NCBI RefSeq assembly: GCF_943181405.1
Contig: NZ_CALPBY010000002.1
Coordinates: 1 to 64,000 of the forward strand
Length of the DNA: 64,000 nt
Origin: Cellulosimicrobium sp. Marseille-Q4280
GTDB taxonomy: Bacteria; Actinomycetota; Actinomycetes; Actinomycetales; Cellulomonadaceae
Direction of reading: 5' to 3'
Shown: positions 35,550 through 48,149 of the stretch, in pieces
How the letters are laid out: each line of letters begins with the position of its first letter
How positions within the stretch are numbered: the first letter of the stretch is position 1
Made by a program: the position numbers and the translations under genes
The notes under the pieces: generated by a model
Seen by the model: only the letters and a program-made list of their open reading frames with translations
Told to the model about the DNA's origin: nothing
Databases searched by the model: none

Positions 35550-36197
35550 ATGACGCTGGACGTGGCCTGGGCGGACCGTTGGGCTCGGCTGAGCGCCGAG
35601 CGGATCGCGGCGTCGAAGGACGAGCTGACCGAGCTGGACCGACAGATCGGGGACGGTGACCACGGCGAGAACCTCGACCGCGGCTACCGTGCCGTGGTCG
35701 CCAAGCTCGACGTGACCGAGACCCCCGAGCAGATCGGGGACCTCCTCAAGCTCGTCGCGACCACGCTCATGTCGTCGGTCGGCGGCGCCTCCGGTCCGCT
35801 CTACGGCACGGCCTACCTGCGTGCGGCCAAGGTCACGGGCCTCGCCGAGCTGGACGCCCAGGGCGTCGTCGCCCTGCTCGAGGGCGCCCTGGAGGGCATC
35901 ACCGCGCGCGGCAAGGCCGTCGTGGGGGAGAAGACCATGGTCGACGCGTGGCAGCCCGCGGTCGACGCCGCGGAGGCGGCGGCGCACGACGGCGCGACGA
36001 CCGCCGAGGTGCTCGACGCCGCGGCGCGCGCCGCGCGGGCCGGGGCCGAGGCGACCGTGCCCCTCGTGGCCACGAAGGGTCGCGCGAGCTATCTCGGCGA
36101 GCGCAGCGCCGACCACCAGGACCCGGGCGCGACGTCGACGGCGATCCTGCTCGAGGCCGCGCGGGACGCGGCCGTGGACGCCCGCGGGGCGGTCTGA
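35550..36197 (+). CDS. dhaL: Dihydroxyacetone kinase subunit DhaL (ADP-binding)
   Basis: 215 residues with AAGGAGAGG upstream. Holds the tightly bound nucleotide that passes phosphate to DHA on DhaK. The Mg-binding aspartates are in LDRQIGDGDHGENLDRG (about residues 30-46); SSVGGASGPLYGTAYLRAAK and the C-terminal KGRASYLGERSADHQDPGATS are family signatures. The absence of an ATP-type kinase layout plus the adjacent DhaM argues for PTS-driven rephosphorylation. Confidence 0.94.
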   Translation: MTLDVAWADRWARLSAERIAASKDELTELDRQIGDGDHGENLDRGYRAVVAKLDVTETPEQIGDLLKLVATTLMSSVGGASGPLYGTAYLRAAKVTGLAELDAQGVVALLEGALEGITARGKAVVGEKTMVDAWQPAVDAAEAAAHDGATTAEVLDAAARAARAGAEATVPLVATKGRASYLGERSADHQDPGATSTAILLEAARDAAVDARGAV

Positions 36198-36199
36198 GC

Positions 36200-36949
36200 G
36201 TGGCGGGCAGCGGTCCGGCGCCCGCGCGCGCCCGTGTCGCCCTCGTCCTCGTCTCCCACTCCCAGCGGCTGGCCCAGGGCGCGGTCGAGCTCGCCGCGCA
36301 GATGGCTCCCGGGGTGGTGCTGCTCGCCGCCGGCGGCACGGACGACGGCGGGCTCGGGACGAGCTACGACCGCGTCTCCGGCGCGGTGTCGGACGCGCTC
36401 GCGGTCGCGGACGGCGTGGTGGTCCTCGCGGACCTCGGGTCCGCCGTGATGACGGTGGAGTCCGTGCTCGACCTCGAGGACGAGCTGGACGGCCGGGTCG
36501 CGCTCGCCGACGCCCCGTTCGTCGAGGGTGCGGTCGCCGCGGCCGTGACGGCGCACGGGGGAGGGGACGTCCCGGCGGTCCTCGCCTCGGCGGAGCACGC
36601 GGGGAGCACGTTCGCCCCGGCCGGCGTCGGCGCCACCGAGCAGGGCGCGGCGGACGGCGACGCGGCCCCGCGTCCGGACGAGGTGCCGGGCGGCGCAGTC
36701 GCAGCAACGGTGACCCTGCGCAACCCGCTGGGGCTGCACGCCCGTCCCGCTGCGGTCCTGGCGCGCCTGATCGCCGGGTACGACGCCTCGGTGACGATCG
36801 ACGGCGTGAACGGAGCGAGCGTGCTCGAGCTCATGAAGCTCGGGGCCACGGGTGGGCAGCAGCTCTCGGTGACCGCGGACGGTACGCAGGCACGCGAGGC
36901 GCTGGACGCCGTCGTCGGTGCGGTCGAGGGCGGGTTCGGCGAGGTCTGA
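36200..36949 (+). CDS. dhaM: PTS-dependent dihydroxyacetone kinase phosphotransferase subunit DhaM (EIIA-HPr)
   Basis: 249 residues, GTG 2 bp after dhaL. N-terminal EIIA-Dha domain (about 10-140) with the phospho-acceptor His20 in LVLVSHSQRLAQG and ADLGSAVMTVESVLD. The C-terminal HPr domain (about 165-249) has the active His in NPLGLHARPAA. The EI-like third domain of E. coli DhaM is absent, so a general Enzyme I elsewhere must supply phosphate from PEP. A flexible Ala/Gly/Asp linker joins the two domains. Confidence 0.92.
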   Translation: MAGSGPAPARARVALVLVSHSQRLAQGAVELAAQMAPGVVLLAAGGTDDGGLGTSYDRVSGAVSDALAVADGVVVLADLGSAVMTVESVLDLEDELDGRVALADAPFVEGAVAAAVTAHGGGDVPAVLASAEHAGSTFAPAGVGATEQGAADGDAAPRPDEVPGGAVAATVTLRNPLGLHARPAAVLARLIAGYDASVTIDGVNGASVLELMKLGATGGQQLSVTADGTQAREALDAVVGAVEGGFGEV

Positions 36950-36974
36950 TCGTGTGATGCACCTCACCCAAGAG

Positions 36975-37004
36975 TGCAGTTGCTGCAAAATTGCGCCGAC
37001 TGCA
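36975..37004. promoter_or_regulatory. 30-bp palindromic operator overlapping the tetR-type promoter
   Basis: TGCAGT...ACTGCA, with 11 of 15 positions symmetric and AT-rich compared with the surroundings. It covers the -35 element and spacer of the promoter at 36980-37009, an arrangement that would give autorepression by the adjacent TetR-type protein. Confidence 0.6.
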
Positions 37005-37009
37005 ATAAT
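36980..37009 (+). promoter_or_regulatory. Promoter of the TetR-type gene (leaderless)
   Basis: -35 TTGCTG (36980-36985), 18-nt spacer, -10 AATAAT (37004-37009, 5 of 6 match to TATAAT). The GTG at 37016 falls 6 nt after the -10, so the mRNA should start at the start codon. Confidence 0.65.
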
Positions 37010-37015
37010 CTCAGG

Positions 37016-39515
<2,500 letters not shown>

Positions 39516-39519
39516 CCAG

Positions 39520-40020
39520 GTGAGCTCCACCCCGTCGTCGCCGGCCCCCGCCCCGCAGCCGTCCCGCCACGGCCGCGCGGCGGGGCCGGTGCGCCCGTCG
39601 CCAGGCGACCGCATCAAGCCCAAGAAGTCCGCGAAGGAGCAGTTCGCGTTCACGACGCTCCTGCTCGAGGCGTTCCTCGTCGTCTTCGCCACCCTGGTCG
39701 CCTACGGCCTGCGCGACATCCCCTACTCCCGGGGTCCGCTCGAGCTGCCCACCCCGGCGTCGATCTGGATCGTCGGGGGAGCGCTCTTCGTCGTGCTCGT
39801 CGTCCTGTCGCGCATGGTCGGCACGCCCGGCGGGTACGTCGGCGGGTCCGTCGTGCAGGTGCCCGTCCTCGGCTTCGGCCTCGTCGTCCCGATGATGTTC
39901 GTCGTGGGCGGCATCTTCGTCGCGCTGTGGATCGTCTCGCTGCGGCTCGGCGGCCGCATCGACCGCGAGCGCGCCGCGTACGACGCCGAGCACCCCGAGA
40001 CGGCACCCAACGCCGGCTGA
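39520..40020 (+). CDS. DUF4233 membrane protein
   Basis: 166 residues, GTG start. A disordered Pro/Ser-rich N-terminus of about 40 residues is followed by four hydrophobic segments (about 45-65, 80-100, 110-130, 130-145) and KEQFAFTTLLLEAFLVVFATLVAYGL, the DUF4233 signature. In actinobacteria this gene normally sits between folC and ndk, and the order is kept with ndk here. Function unknown. A linked role in folate or nucleotide metabolism is only guilt by association. Confidence 0.85.
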   Translation: MSSTPSSPAPAPQPSRHGRAAGPVRPSPGDRIKPKKSAKEQFAFTTLLLEAFLVVFATLVAYGLRDIPYSRGPLELPTPASIWIVGGALFVVLVVLSRMVGTPGGYVGGSVVQVPVLGFGLVVPMMFVVGGIFVALWIVSLRLGGRIDRERAAYDAEHPETAPNAG

Positions 40021-40058
40021 GCCGTCCGGACGGTTCGGGGACGGTCCCTCGCCCCCGG

Positions 40059-40064
40059 TAGGCT
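40059..40064 (+). promoter_or_regulatory. -10 box of leaderless promoter, ndk
   Basis: TAGGCT lies 7 nt before the ATG at 40072, without a ribosome binding site. Confidence 0.6.
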
Positions 40065-40071
40065 CGCCGCC

Positions 40072-40524
40072 ATGACCGACGTCGCACCCGCCGTGACCGA
40101 AACGATCGAACGCACCCTCGTCCTCGTCAAGCCCGACGGCGTCCGCCGCGGCCTGTCCGGCGAGATCCTCCGCCGCATCGAGACCAAGGGCTACACGCTC
40201 GCGGCCGTCCGCCTCCTCGACGCGACCCCGGAGCTGCTCGCCGCGCACTATGCCGAGCACGAGGGCAAGCCGTTCTACCAGCCGCTCGTCGACTTCATGC
40301 TGTCGGGCCCGATCCTCGCGGTCGTCGCCGAGGGTCAGGGCGTCATCCCCGGCTTCCGCTCGCTCGCCGGCGCCACCAACCCCACCGAGGCTGCGCCCGG
40401 CACGGTCCGCGGCGACCTCGGCCGCGACTGGGGCCTGAAGGTCCAGCAGAACCTCGTCCACGGCTCCGACTCGCCCGAGTCCGCCGTGCGCGAGATCGCG
40501 CTCTGGTTCCCCGAGCTGGGCTGA
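40072..40524 (+). CDS. ndk: Nucleoside-diphosphate kinase
   Basis: 150 residues. Transfers the gamma phosphate between NTPs and NDPs through a phospho-His. LVLVKPDGVRRGLSGEILRRIE near the start; the active His lies in NLVHGSDSPESAVREIALWFPE at the C-terminal end; GATNPTEAAPGTVRGD in between is invariant in the family. About 12 residues longer at the N-terminus than most NDKs. Followed by a clear hairpin terminator. Confidence 0.96.
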   Translation: MTDVAPAVTETIERTLVLVKPDGVRRGLSGEILRRIETKGYTLAAVRLLDATPELLAAHYAEHEGKPFYQPLVDFMLSGPILAVVAEGQGVIPGFRSLAGATNPTEAAPGTVRGDLGRDWGLKVQQNLVHGSDSPESAVREIALWFPELG

Positions 40525-40535
40525 CGACCGGGTCA

Positions 40536-40563
40536 TCGGCGGGCGCAGGGCAGCGCCCGCCGA
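40536..40563 (+). terminator. Hairpin terminator after ndk
   Basis: Perfect 11-bp stem TCGGCGGGCGC/GCGCCCGCCGA with loop AGGGCA, 11 bp after the stop and followed by CACCTTCTC. Confidence 0.78.
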
Positions 40564-40675
40564 CACCTTCTCGGGGGAGGGGCGGGTCGTCGACCCGCCC
40601 CCCCCCCGCTCCGGTGTCGGCTCGTCTGGACCGGCACCACGCACGTCTGGCAGTCGAGCCGCATCTCACCTCCTG

Positions 40676-40735
40676 GCCGAACCCCGGGTTGTGTGGCACG
40701 AACCGGTGTGTCTGACGCACAAGCCGGGGTTCGGC
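40676..40735. repeat. 60-bp intergenic inverted repeat upstream of smc
   Basis: Arms of 18 nt (GCCGAACCCCGGGTTGTG and CACAAGCCGGGGTTCGGC) pair with one mismatch around a 24-nt loop. A partial relative, ACCCCGGGTTCG-like, recurs at 40754-40765. The 360-bp gap between ndk and smc also holds a C-tract near 40600 and no convincing gene. Confidence 0.7.
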
Positions 40736-40796
40736 GCGTGACGGTGGCGCACGACCCCGGGTTCGACGCCGGGCCCGTCGGTCGACGACGTGTGCC

Positions 40797-40836
40797 TCGC
40801 CTGCCGCTCGCGTCCTCGGGTCGCCTGCCGCTCGCG
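40797..40836. repeat. Two 16-nt direct repeats upstream of smc
   Basis: TCGCCTGCCGCTCGCG occurs at 40797-40812 and again at 40821-40836, 24 bp apart, 50-90 bp before smc. Could be a regulator site or a replication-slippage product. Confidence 0.45.
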
Positions 40837-40872
40837 GCCGCCGAGATGCGCGGGATCGTGGGGAGGCCGGTC

Positions 40873-40878
40873 TAGGCT
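40873..40878 (+). promoter_or_regulatory. -10 box of leaderless promoter, smc
   Basis: TAGGCT ends 6 nt before the GTG at 40885, with no ribosome binding site. Confidence 0.6.
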
Positions 40879-40884
40879 CGGGCC

Positions 40885-43800
40885 GTGCACCTCAAGACGC
40901 TGACGCTCCGGGGCTTCAAGTCGTTCGCCTCCGCGACGACGCTGAGCTTCGAGCCCGGCGTGACGTGCGTCGTCGGGCCGAACGGCTCGGGGAAGTCGAA
41001 CGTCGTCGACGCGCTCGCCTGGGTGATGGGGGAGCAGGGTGCGAAGACGCTGCGCGGCGGCAAGATGGAGGACGTCATCTTCGCCGGCACGACCGGCAGG
41101 CCGCCGCTCGGGCGTGCCGAGGTCGCGCTGACGATCGACAACACCGACGGCGCGCTGCCGATCGACTACACCGAGGTGACGATCTCCCGCACGCTGTTCC
41201 GCAGCGGTGGCTCCGAGTACGCGATCAACGGGTCGCCCTGCCGCCTGCTCGACATCCAGGACCTGCTCTCCGACTCGGGCCTCGGGCGCGAGATGCACGT
41301 CATCGTCGGGCAGGGACAGCTCGACGCCGTGCTGCGCGCGACGCCCGAGGACCGGCGCGGGTTCGTCGAGGAGGCCGCCGGCGTCCTCAAGCACCGCAAG
41401 CGCAAGGAGAAGGCGCTCCGCAAGCTCGACGCGATGCAGGCCAACCTCACGCGGCTCGCCGACCTCACGTCCGAGGTGCGACGCCAGCTCGGCCCGCTCG
41501 GCCGGCAGGCGGAGATCGCGCGCAAGGCCGCCACGATCCAGGCCGACGTGCGCGACGCCCGTGCCCGCCTCCTCGCCGACGACCTCGCCCAGCTCATGGC
41601 GACCCTCGAGCAGGAGATCGCCGACGAGGCGGCGCTCCGCGCACAGCAGGCGGACGTGGAGCGGCAGCTCGCCGGCGCGCGGGACCGGCTCGCGGCCGAC
41701 GAGCGTGACGCCGCCGCCGCGGCCCCGGCGCTCGGCGCAGCGACCGACGTCTGGTACCGGTTGTCGTCGCTGCGCGAGCGCCTGCGGGGGACGCAGACGC
41801 TCGCCGAGGAGCGGCTGCGGCTCCTCGGCCGGCCGGAGCCCGCGCACCGGGGCCAGGACCCCGACGAGCTCGAGCGGCAGGCAGAACGCGTGCGGGCGAC
41901 CGAGGCGGAGCTCGAGGACGAGGTCGCGCGGGCGCGCGCGGCCCTCGACGCCGCCGTCGCGGAGCGCGAGGACGCGGAGGCGTCCGCGGGGGAGGCGGAG
42001 CGCGCCGTCGCGACGCTCCTGCGCGGCGCCGCGGACCGGCGCGAGGGGCTCGCGCGGCTCGCGGGCCAGGTCGCCGCACAACGCTCCCGGGTGGAGGCCG
42101 CGGAGGCGGAGATCGGTCGCCTGCGCGAGTCGCTCGCGGAGGCCGAGCGTCGGGGCGCGCAGGCGAGCACCGAGTTCGCCGTCCTGGAGACCCAGGTGGT
42201 CGGCGTCGAGGAGGGCGAGGAAGGGCTCGACGCCGAGCACGAGGCCGCGGCCGACGATCTCGAGCGCACGGCGACAGCGGTGGCTGCCCTCGAGGAGCAG
42301 GCGAGCCGCGCCGAGCAGGAGCGGGCCACGTGGAGCGCGCGCATCGACGCGCTCGAGCTGAGCCTCGACCGCAAGGACGGCGCCGGGGCGCTGCTCGCGG
42401 CCGACCAGGTGGGCGTCGTCGGCTCGCTCGCGGCGATGCTCGGCATCGAGGCCGGCTACGAGGACGCGATCGCGGCGGCCCTCGGCCCGGCGGCCGACGC
42501 GGTCACGGTCGAGTCCGTCGACGCCGCGGTCGACGCGCTGAGGTACCTGCGGACCGAGGACGCCGGCCGCGCGGGGCTCGTCGTCGCCGGGGACGCGGGC
42601 GGCGACGGTGCGGCGGACCGGGCCGCGACGCCTCCGCTGCCCGACGGCGCGCGGTGGGCCGTCGACGTCGTGACCGCGAGCGGCGGCGTCGGGCGCGTCG
42701 TGGCGTCGCTCCTCGCGGACGTGGCCGTCGTCGACGACCTCGCGCGGGCCCGCGAGCTCCTCGCGACCCGGCCCGGGGCGGTCGCCGTGACGCGTGCGGG
42801 CGACCTGCTGGCCTCCGGGCGCGCCTGGGGCGGCAGCGCGTCGGCGCCGAGCGTCCTGCACCTGCAGTCCGCGCTCGACGAGGCCCGGTCCGCCCACGGC
42901 GAGGCGACCGCGCGCGCCGAGCGCGCCCGGTTCGGTCTCGTCGCCGCACGAGAGGCGCAGACCGCGGCGCGCGCGCGCCACGATGAGACGCTCGAGCGGC
43001 TCAACGAGTCGGACGCCCGTCTCGCGGCCGTCGCCGAACAGCTGGGACACCTCGGTGCCACCGCGCGGTCGGCCGCCGCCGAGGCCGAGCGTGCGCGGGC
43101 GACGCTCGCGCGGGCGTCGGACGGGCTCGACGAGGCCCGGGCGGCGCTCGCCGAGCTCGTCGAGCGGCTCGACGTCGCGCAGGAGGCGCCGGAGCAGTCG
43201 GAGGACGCGCTGACCGACGCCGGCGCCGACCGGGACCGGCTCGCCGCCGGAGCGGTCGCGGCCCGCGCGCGCGAGACCGAGGCGCGGCTCGCGCTGCGCA
43301 CGAGCGAGGAGCGGGCCCGTGCCGTCGCCGGGCGCGCCCACGGCCTGGCCCGTGCGGCCGCAGCAGAACGTGACGCGCGAGAGCGCGCGGCACGGCGCGA
43401 GGAGGTCCGCGCCCGCCAGGCCGCCCGGGCGGCCACCGTGCGCGACGGCGCCACGCGCGCGCTGTCCGCGCTCGAACGATCCCTCGCCCGGGCAGGCGAG
43501 GAGCGCGACGCGGCCGAGGCCGCGCGGGCCGAGCGCGACGCGGCCGTCACCGCGGCGCGGGCCGCCGTCGACGGGCTCGCGACGCGACTGCGCGAGCTCA
43601 CCGACGTCGCGCACCGCGACGAGGTCGCCCGCACCCAGCAGCAGCTGCGCATCGAGCAGCTCCAGGTGCGCAGCGTCGAGGAGCTCGGCCTCGCCCCCGA
43701 CGTCCTCGTCGACGAGTTCGGCCCGCACCGCCCGGTCCCGGTCACGGGAGCGGCGGCCGACGCGGACGCGGACGAGGACGACGAGGCGCGCACCGTGCCC

Positions 43801-44475
43801 TACGACCGCGCCGCCCAGGAGAAGCGGCTGAAGGCCGCCGAGCGCGACCTCGGCCGCCTCGGGAAGGTGAACCCGCTCGCCCTCGAGGAGTTCGCGGCGC
43901 TCGAGGAACGGCACAAGTTCCTCGCCGACCAGCTCGCGGACCTCAAGAAGTCCCGTGCCGACCTGCTCGAGATCGTCCGGGAGATCGACGAGCGCGTCGA
44001 GCGGGTCTTCGCGGACGCCTACCGGGACACCGCGGAGCAGTTCGAGCGGGTCTTCGCGCGCATGTTCCCCGGCGGGGAGGGGCGGCTCGTCCTCACCGAC
44101 CCGGACGACCTCCTCACGACGGGCATCGAGGTCGAGGCGCGGCCGGCGGGCAAGAAGGTCAAGCGGCTCTCGCTGCTGTCGGGGGGAGAGCGCTCGCTCA
44201 CGGCCGTCGCGCTGCTCGTCGCGATCTTCAAGGCGCGGCCGTCACCGTTCTACGTCATGGACGAGGTCGAGGCCGCGCTCGACGACGTCAACCTGGGTCG
44301 TCTCCTCGAGATCTTCCGCGAGCTCCAGGAGGACTCGCAGCTCATCGTCGTCACCCACCAGAAGCGGACCATGGAGATCGCCGACGCGCTGTACGGCGTG
44401 ACGATGCGCGGCGACGGTGTGACGACCGTCATCAGCCAGCGCCTGCGCGAGGCGCGCGAGCCGCAGCCGGCGTGA
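40885..44475 (+). CDS. smc: Chromosome segregation protein SMC
   Basis: 1,196 residues, typical for bacterial SMC. ABC-type head split by long coiled coils: Walker A GPNGSGKSNVVDALAWVMGE at residues 31-50, FVEEAAGVLKHRKRKEKALRKL, a hinge near 500-650 (LLAADQVGVVGSLAAMLGI to LLASGRAWGG), then the C-terminal signature LLSGGERSLTAVALLVAIF and Walker B FYVMDEVEAALDD. Coiled-coil arms are very Ala/Glu/Arg-rich. With ScpA/ScpB it loops and organises the chromosome. The order smc, small membrane protein, ftsY is typical of the group. Confidence 0.96.
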   Translation: MHLKTLTLRGFKSFASATTLSFEPGVTCVVGPNGSGKSNVVDALAWVMGEQGAKTLRGGKMEDVIFAGTTGRPPLGRAEVALTIDNTDGALPIDYTEVTISRTLFRSGGSEYAINGSPCRLLDIQDLLSDSGLGREMHVIVGQGQLDAVLRATPEDRRGFVEEAAGVLKHRKRKEKALRKLDAMQANLTRLADLTSEVRRQLGPLGRQAEIARKAATIQADVRDARARLLADDLAQLMATLEQEIADEAALRAQQADVERQLAGARDRLAADERDAAAAAPALGAATDVWYRLSSLRERLRGTQTLAEERLRLLGRPEPAHRGQDPDELERQAERVRATEAELEDEVARARAALDAAVAEREDAEASAGEAERAVATLLRGAADRREGLARLAGQVAAQRSRVEAAEAEIGRLRESLAEAERRGAQASTEFAVLETQVVGVEEGEEGLDAEHEAAADDLERTATAVAALEEQASRAEQERATWSARIDALELSLDRKDGAGALLAADQVGVVGSLAAMLGIEAGYEDAIAAALGPAADAVTVESVDAAVDALRYLRTEDAGRAGLVVAGDAGGDGAADRAATPPLPDGARWAVDVVTASGGVGRVVASLLADVAVVDDLARARELLATRPGAVAVTRAGDLLASGRAWGGSASAPSVLHLQSALDEARSAHGEATARAERARFGLVAAREAQTAARARHDETLERLNESDARLAAVAEQLGHLGATARSAAAEAERARATLARASDGLDEARAALAELVERLDVAQEAPEQSEDALTDAGADRDRLAAGAVAARARETEARLALRTSEERARAVAGRAHGLARAAAAERDARERAARREEVRARQAARAATVRDGATRALSALERSLARAGEERDAAEAARAERDAAVTAARAAVDGLATRLRELTDVAHRDEVARTQQQLRIEQLQVRSVEELGLAPDVLVDEFGPHRPVPVTGAAADADADEDDEARTVPYDRAAQEKRLKAAERDLGRLGKVNPLALEEFAALEERHKFLADQLADLKKSRADLLEIVREIDERVERVFADAYRDTAEQFERVFARMFPGGEGRLVLTDPDDLLTTGIEVEARPAGKKVKRLSLLSGGERSLTAVALLVAIFKARPSPFYVMDEVEAALDDVNLGRLLEIFRELQEDSQLIVVTHQKRTMEIADALYGVTMRGDGVTTVISQRLREAREPQPA

Positions 44476-44643
44476 CCTGCTGGTCGTGAACGCAGCCACC
44501 CGGACGAACCGTCAGCGTCCGCGCGGACCGGACAATCACCGAGAAAACGTTGCAATTCCGCGCCTTGTGAAGATGTGGTGCTGATTGGTCGCCCTCCCGC
44601 GCGCCGGTTCGCTCTCGCCCTCTTCCCCCGGATACTGGGACCC

Positions 44644-45069
44644 ATGGTGTGGATGTTCGTGTGGCTCGGGATCGCGCTCGGCGCTGCCGCTGTCGTGTTC
44701 CTCTTCGCGAGCGTCGTCGCCCGGTCCGAGTCGGCCGCCACCGACGACCAGGGTCTCGGGGGGTTCTGGCGGAACTTCCGTGGCGGGCTGCGCCCGGGAC
44801 GCCGGCGGCGCGGCACGGAGGAGGCGCGCCACGTCGGCACGGTCCGTCTGCCCAAGCCGGTCGACTCGACGATGGACGAGTTCTTCACCGCGACAGAGGT
44901 CTCCTCGAGGGCCTACGTCGACGCCGAGGAGCTCACCGAGGTGCTGCACCGAGCGCGCGAGCGGGCGACCCGTCCGCTGCACGTGCACGTCGAGCGCTCG
45001 CGGAGCGCGGCGCTGCCCGCCGCGGCCCCGACGGACGACGGCACGGACGACGGCGCGACGACCGTCTGA
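44644..45069 (+). CDS. Small single-helix membrane protein between smc and ftsY
   Basis: 141 residues. Function unknown. One N-terminal transmembrane helix (VWLGIALGAAAVVFLFASVV, about residues 6-25), then a basic stretch (FRGGLRPGRRRRG) and an acidic/Ala-rich tail. GATACT lies 7 nt upstream of the ATG, pointing to a leaderless mRNA. The short TGA-to-GTG spacing to ftsY (12 bp) suggests they may share a transcript. The rest of the 168-bp gap after smc shows no other signal. Confidence 0.65.
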   Translation: MVWMFVWLGIALGAAAVVFLFASVVARSESAATDDQGLGGFWRNFRGGLRPGRRRRGTEEARHVGTVRLPKPVDSTMDEFFTATEVSSRAYVDAEELTEVLHRARERATRPLHVHVERSRSAALPAAAPTDDGTDDGATTV

Positions 45070-45081
45070 GAGACTGCCCGC

Positions 45082-46281
45082 GTGAACGACCTCCTTCCTC
45101 TCTGGATCCTGCTCGGCCTCCTCGTCGTCGTCGGCCTCGTCACGGGCGGCGCGATCTCGGTCCGCCGCCGTCGCCGGGCGCCGGGCGCCGGGCCCGCCCC
45201 TCGGCCGACGGGCGTCACGACGCCACGGGCGGCGGAGCACGCCGACGACGGACCGCGAGGTACCGCCGCGACGGCGGTGCTCGACCCCGACACGGCCGTC
45301 GTCGAGCCCGAGACACCCTCCGCGCCCGCCGTCGAGCGCCCCGAACCGGTCGGGGGGCGCCTCGTCCGGCTGCGCGAGCGGCTCGCCCGCTCCGGCTCCC
45401 CGCTCGGCGCCCGCCTGCTCTCGGTCCTGTCGCGCGACCACCTCTCGGAGGACGACTGGGACGAGCTGGAGGAGACGCTCCTGCTCGCCGACGTCGGCGC
45501 GGGCCCGGCCGGAGAGCTCATCGAGAGCCTGCGCACCAAGGTGCGCGTGCTCGGTGTGCGGGACGCTGAGAGCGTGCGATCCCTCCTGCGCGAGGAGCTC
45601 GTCGCGCTCGTCGACCCCACGTTCGACCGGTCGCTCGCGACCACGCCCACGACGACGCAGGACGGCCAGGTCCCGGCCGTCGTGCTGGTCGTCGGCGTCA
45701 ACGGCACGGGCAAGACGACGACCGTCGGCAAGCTCGCGCGGGTGCTCGTGGCGGAGGACCGCAGCGTCGTGCTCGGTGCGGCCGACACGTTCCGCGCCGC
45801 CGCCGCGGACCAGCTCCAGACGTGGGGCGCGCGCGTGGGCGTGCCGACCGTGCGCGCGGACCGCGACGGCGCCGACCCTGCGGCCGTCGCGTTCGACGCG
45901 GTGCGCCGCGGGCGGGTCGAGGGCGCCGACGTCGTCCTGGTCGACACGGCGGGCCGCCTGCAGAACAAGGCAGGGCTCATGGACGAGCTCGGCAAGATCC
46001 GGCGCGTCATCACCAAGGAGGCGCCGCTGTCGGAGGTCCTCCTCGTGCTCGACGCGACGACGGGCCAGAACGGTCTCAACCAGGCGCGCGTGTTCGGCGA
46101 GGTCGCCGGCGTGACCGGGATCGTGCTCACGAAGCTCGACGGCACCGCCCGTGGTGGCATCGTCGTCGCGGTGCAGCGCGAGCTCGGGGTCCCGGTGAAG
46201 CTCGTCGGGCTCGGAGAGGGTCCCGACGACCTCGCCCCGTTCGACGCAGGGGAGTTCGTGGACGGACTGCTGGGGGGCTGA
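45082..46281 (+). CDS. ftsY: Signal recognition particle receptor FtsY
   Basis: 399 residues, GTG start with GAGACT 6 nt upstream. N-terminal transmembrane helix (LLPLWILLGLLVVVGLVTGG), followed by a Pro/Ala-rich linker, then the NG domain: G1 VVGVNGTGKTTTVGKLA near residue 205, LGAADTFRAAAADQL, DTAGRLQNK, LVLDATTGQNGLNQA and LTKLDGTARGG, GLGEGPDDL. The membrane-anchored A domain is usual in actinobacteria. Docks SRP (Ffh at 50083) at the translocon. Confidence 0.96.
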   Translation: MNDLLPLWILLGLLVVVGLVTGGAISVRRRRRAPGAGPAPRPTGVTTPRAAEHADDGPRGTAATAVLDPDTAVVEPETPSAPAVERPEPVGGRLVRLRERLARSGSPLGARLLSVLSRDHLSEDDWDELEETLLLADVGAGPAGELIESLRTKVRVLGVRDAESVRSLLREELVALVDPTFDRSLATTPTTTQDGQVPAVVLVVGVNGTGKTTTVGKLARVLVAEDRSVVLGAADTFRAAAADQLQTWGARVGVPTVRADRDGADPAAVAFDAVRRGRVEGADVVLVDTAGRLQNKAGLMDELGKIRRVITKEAPLSEVLLVLDATTGQNGLNQARVFGEVAGVTGIVLTKLDGTARGGIVVAVQRELGVPVKLVGLGEGPDDLAPFDAGEFVDGLLGG

Positions 46282-46388
46282 CCGAGGTCACGGACGTATC
46301 ACGGTCCGATCACGCCCGTGTCGCGATCCGGACCTCCTGAGCACCCGGACGACCCCGGAAACGGAACGTTTACCTCCGAGCGCTGCAT

Positions 46389-46426
46389 GTCACACCCGCG
46401 TAACACGACGACACTCCCGGCGAAAC
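46389..46426 (+). promoter_or_regulatory. GlnR-type box upstream of amtB
   Basis: GTCAC-n6-GTAAC-n6-ACACT-n6-GAAAC follows the actinobacterial GlnR consensus GTnAC-n6-GnAAC-n6-GTnAC-n6-GnAAC with exact spacing. Three of four half-sites fit well; the third (ACACT) is poor. It lies 59 bp before amtB. A separate palindrome AAACG-GAA-CGTTT is at 46359-46371. The rest of the 203-bp gap shows no clear -10. Confidence 0.6.
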
Positions 46427-46484
46427 CCGCTCCCACCAACGTTGTCCCCGACCGGCCGCCCGGCTGGCGAGGGGAGATGATCCG

Positions 46485-48133
<1,649 letters not shown>

Positions 48134-48149
48134 GGATGCTGATCCGCGC

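Noticed and set aside
36974-37015. Longer N-terminus of the TetR protein from the GTG at 36974
   Set aside because: It would place the promoter and palindromic operator inside the gene; the extra residues do not look like protein.
40756-40773. tRNA T-arm-like CCCGG-GTTCGACG-CCGGG
   Set aside because: The loop is 8 nt, and there is no acceptor stem, anticodon arm or CCA end around it.
40693-40875. A 60-codon frame upstream of smc
   Set aside because: It starts inside the inverted repeat, covers the smc -10 region, has no ribosome binding site and has low-complexity composition.
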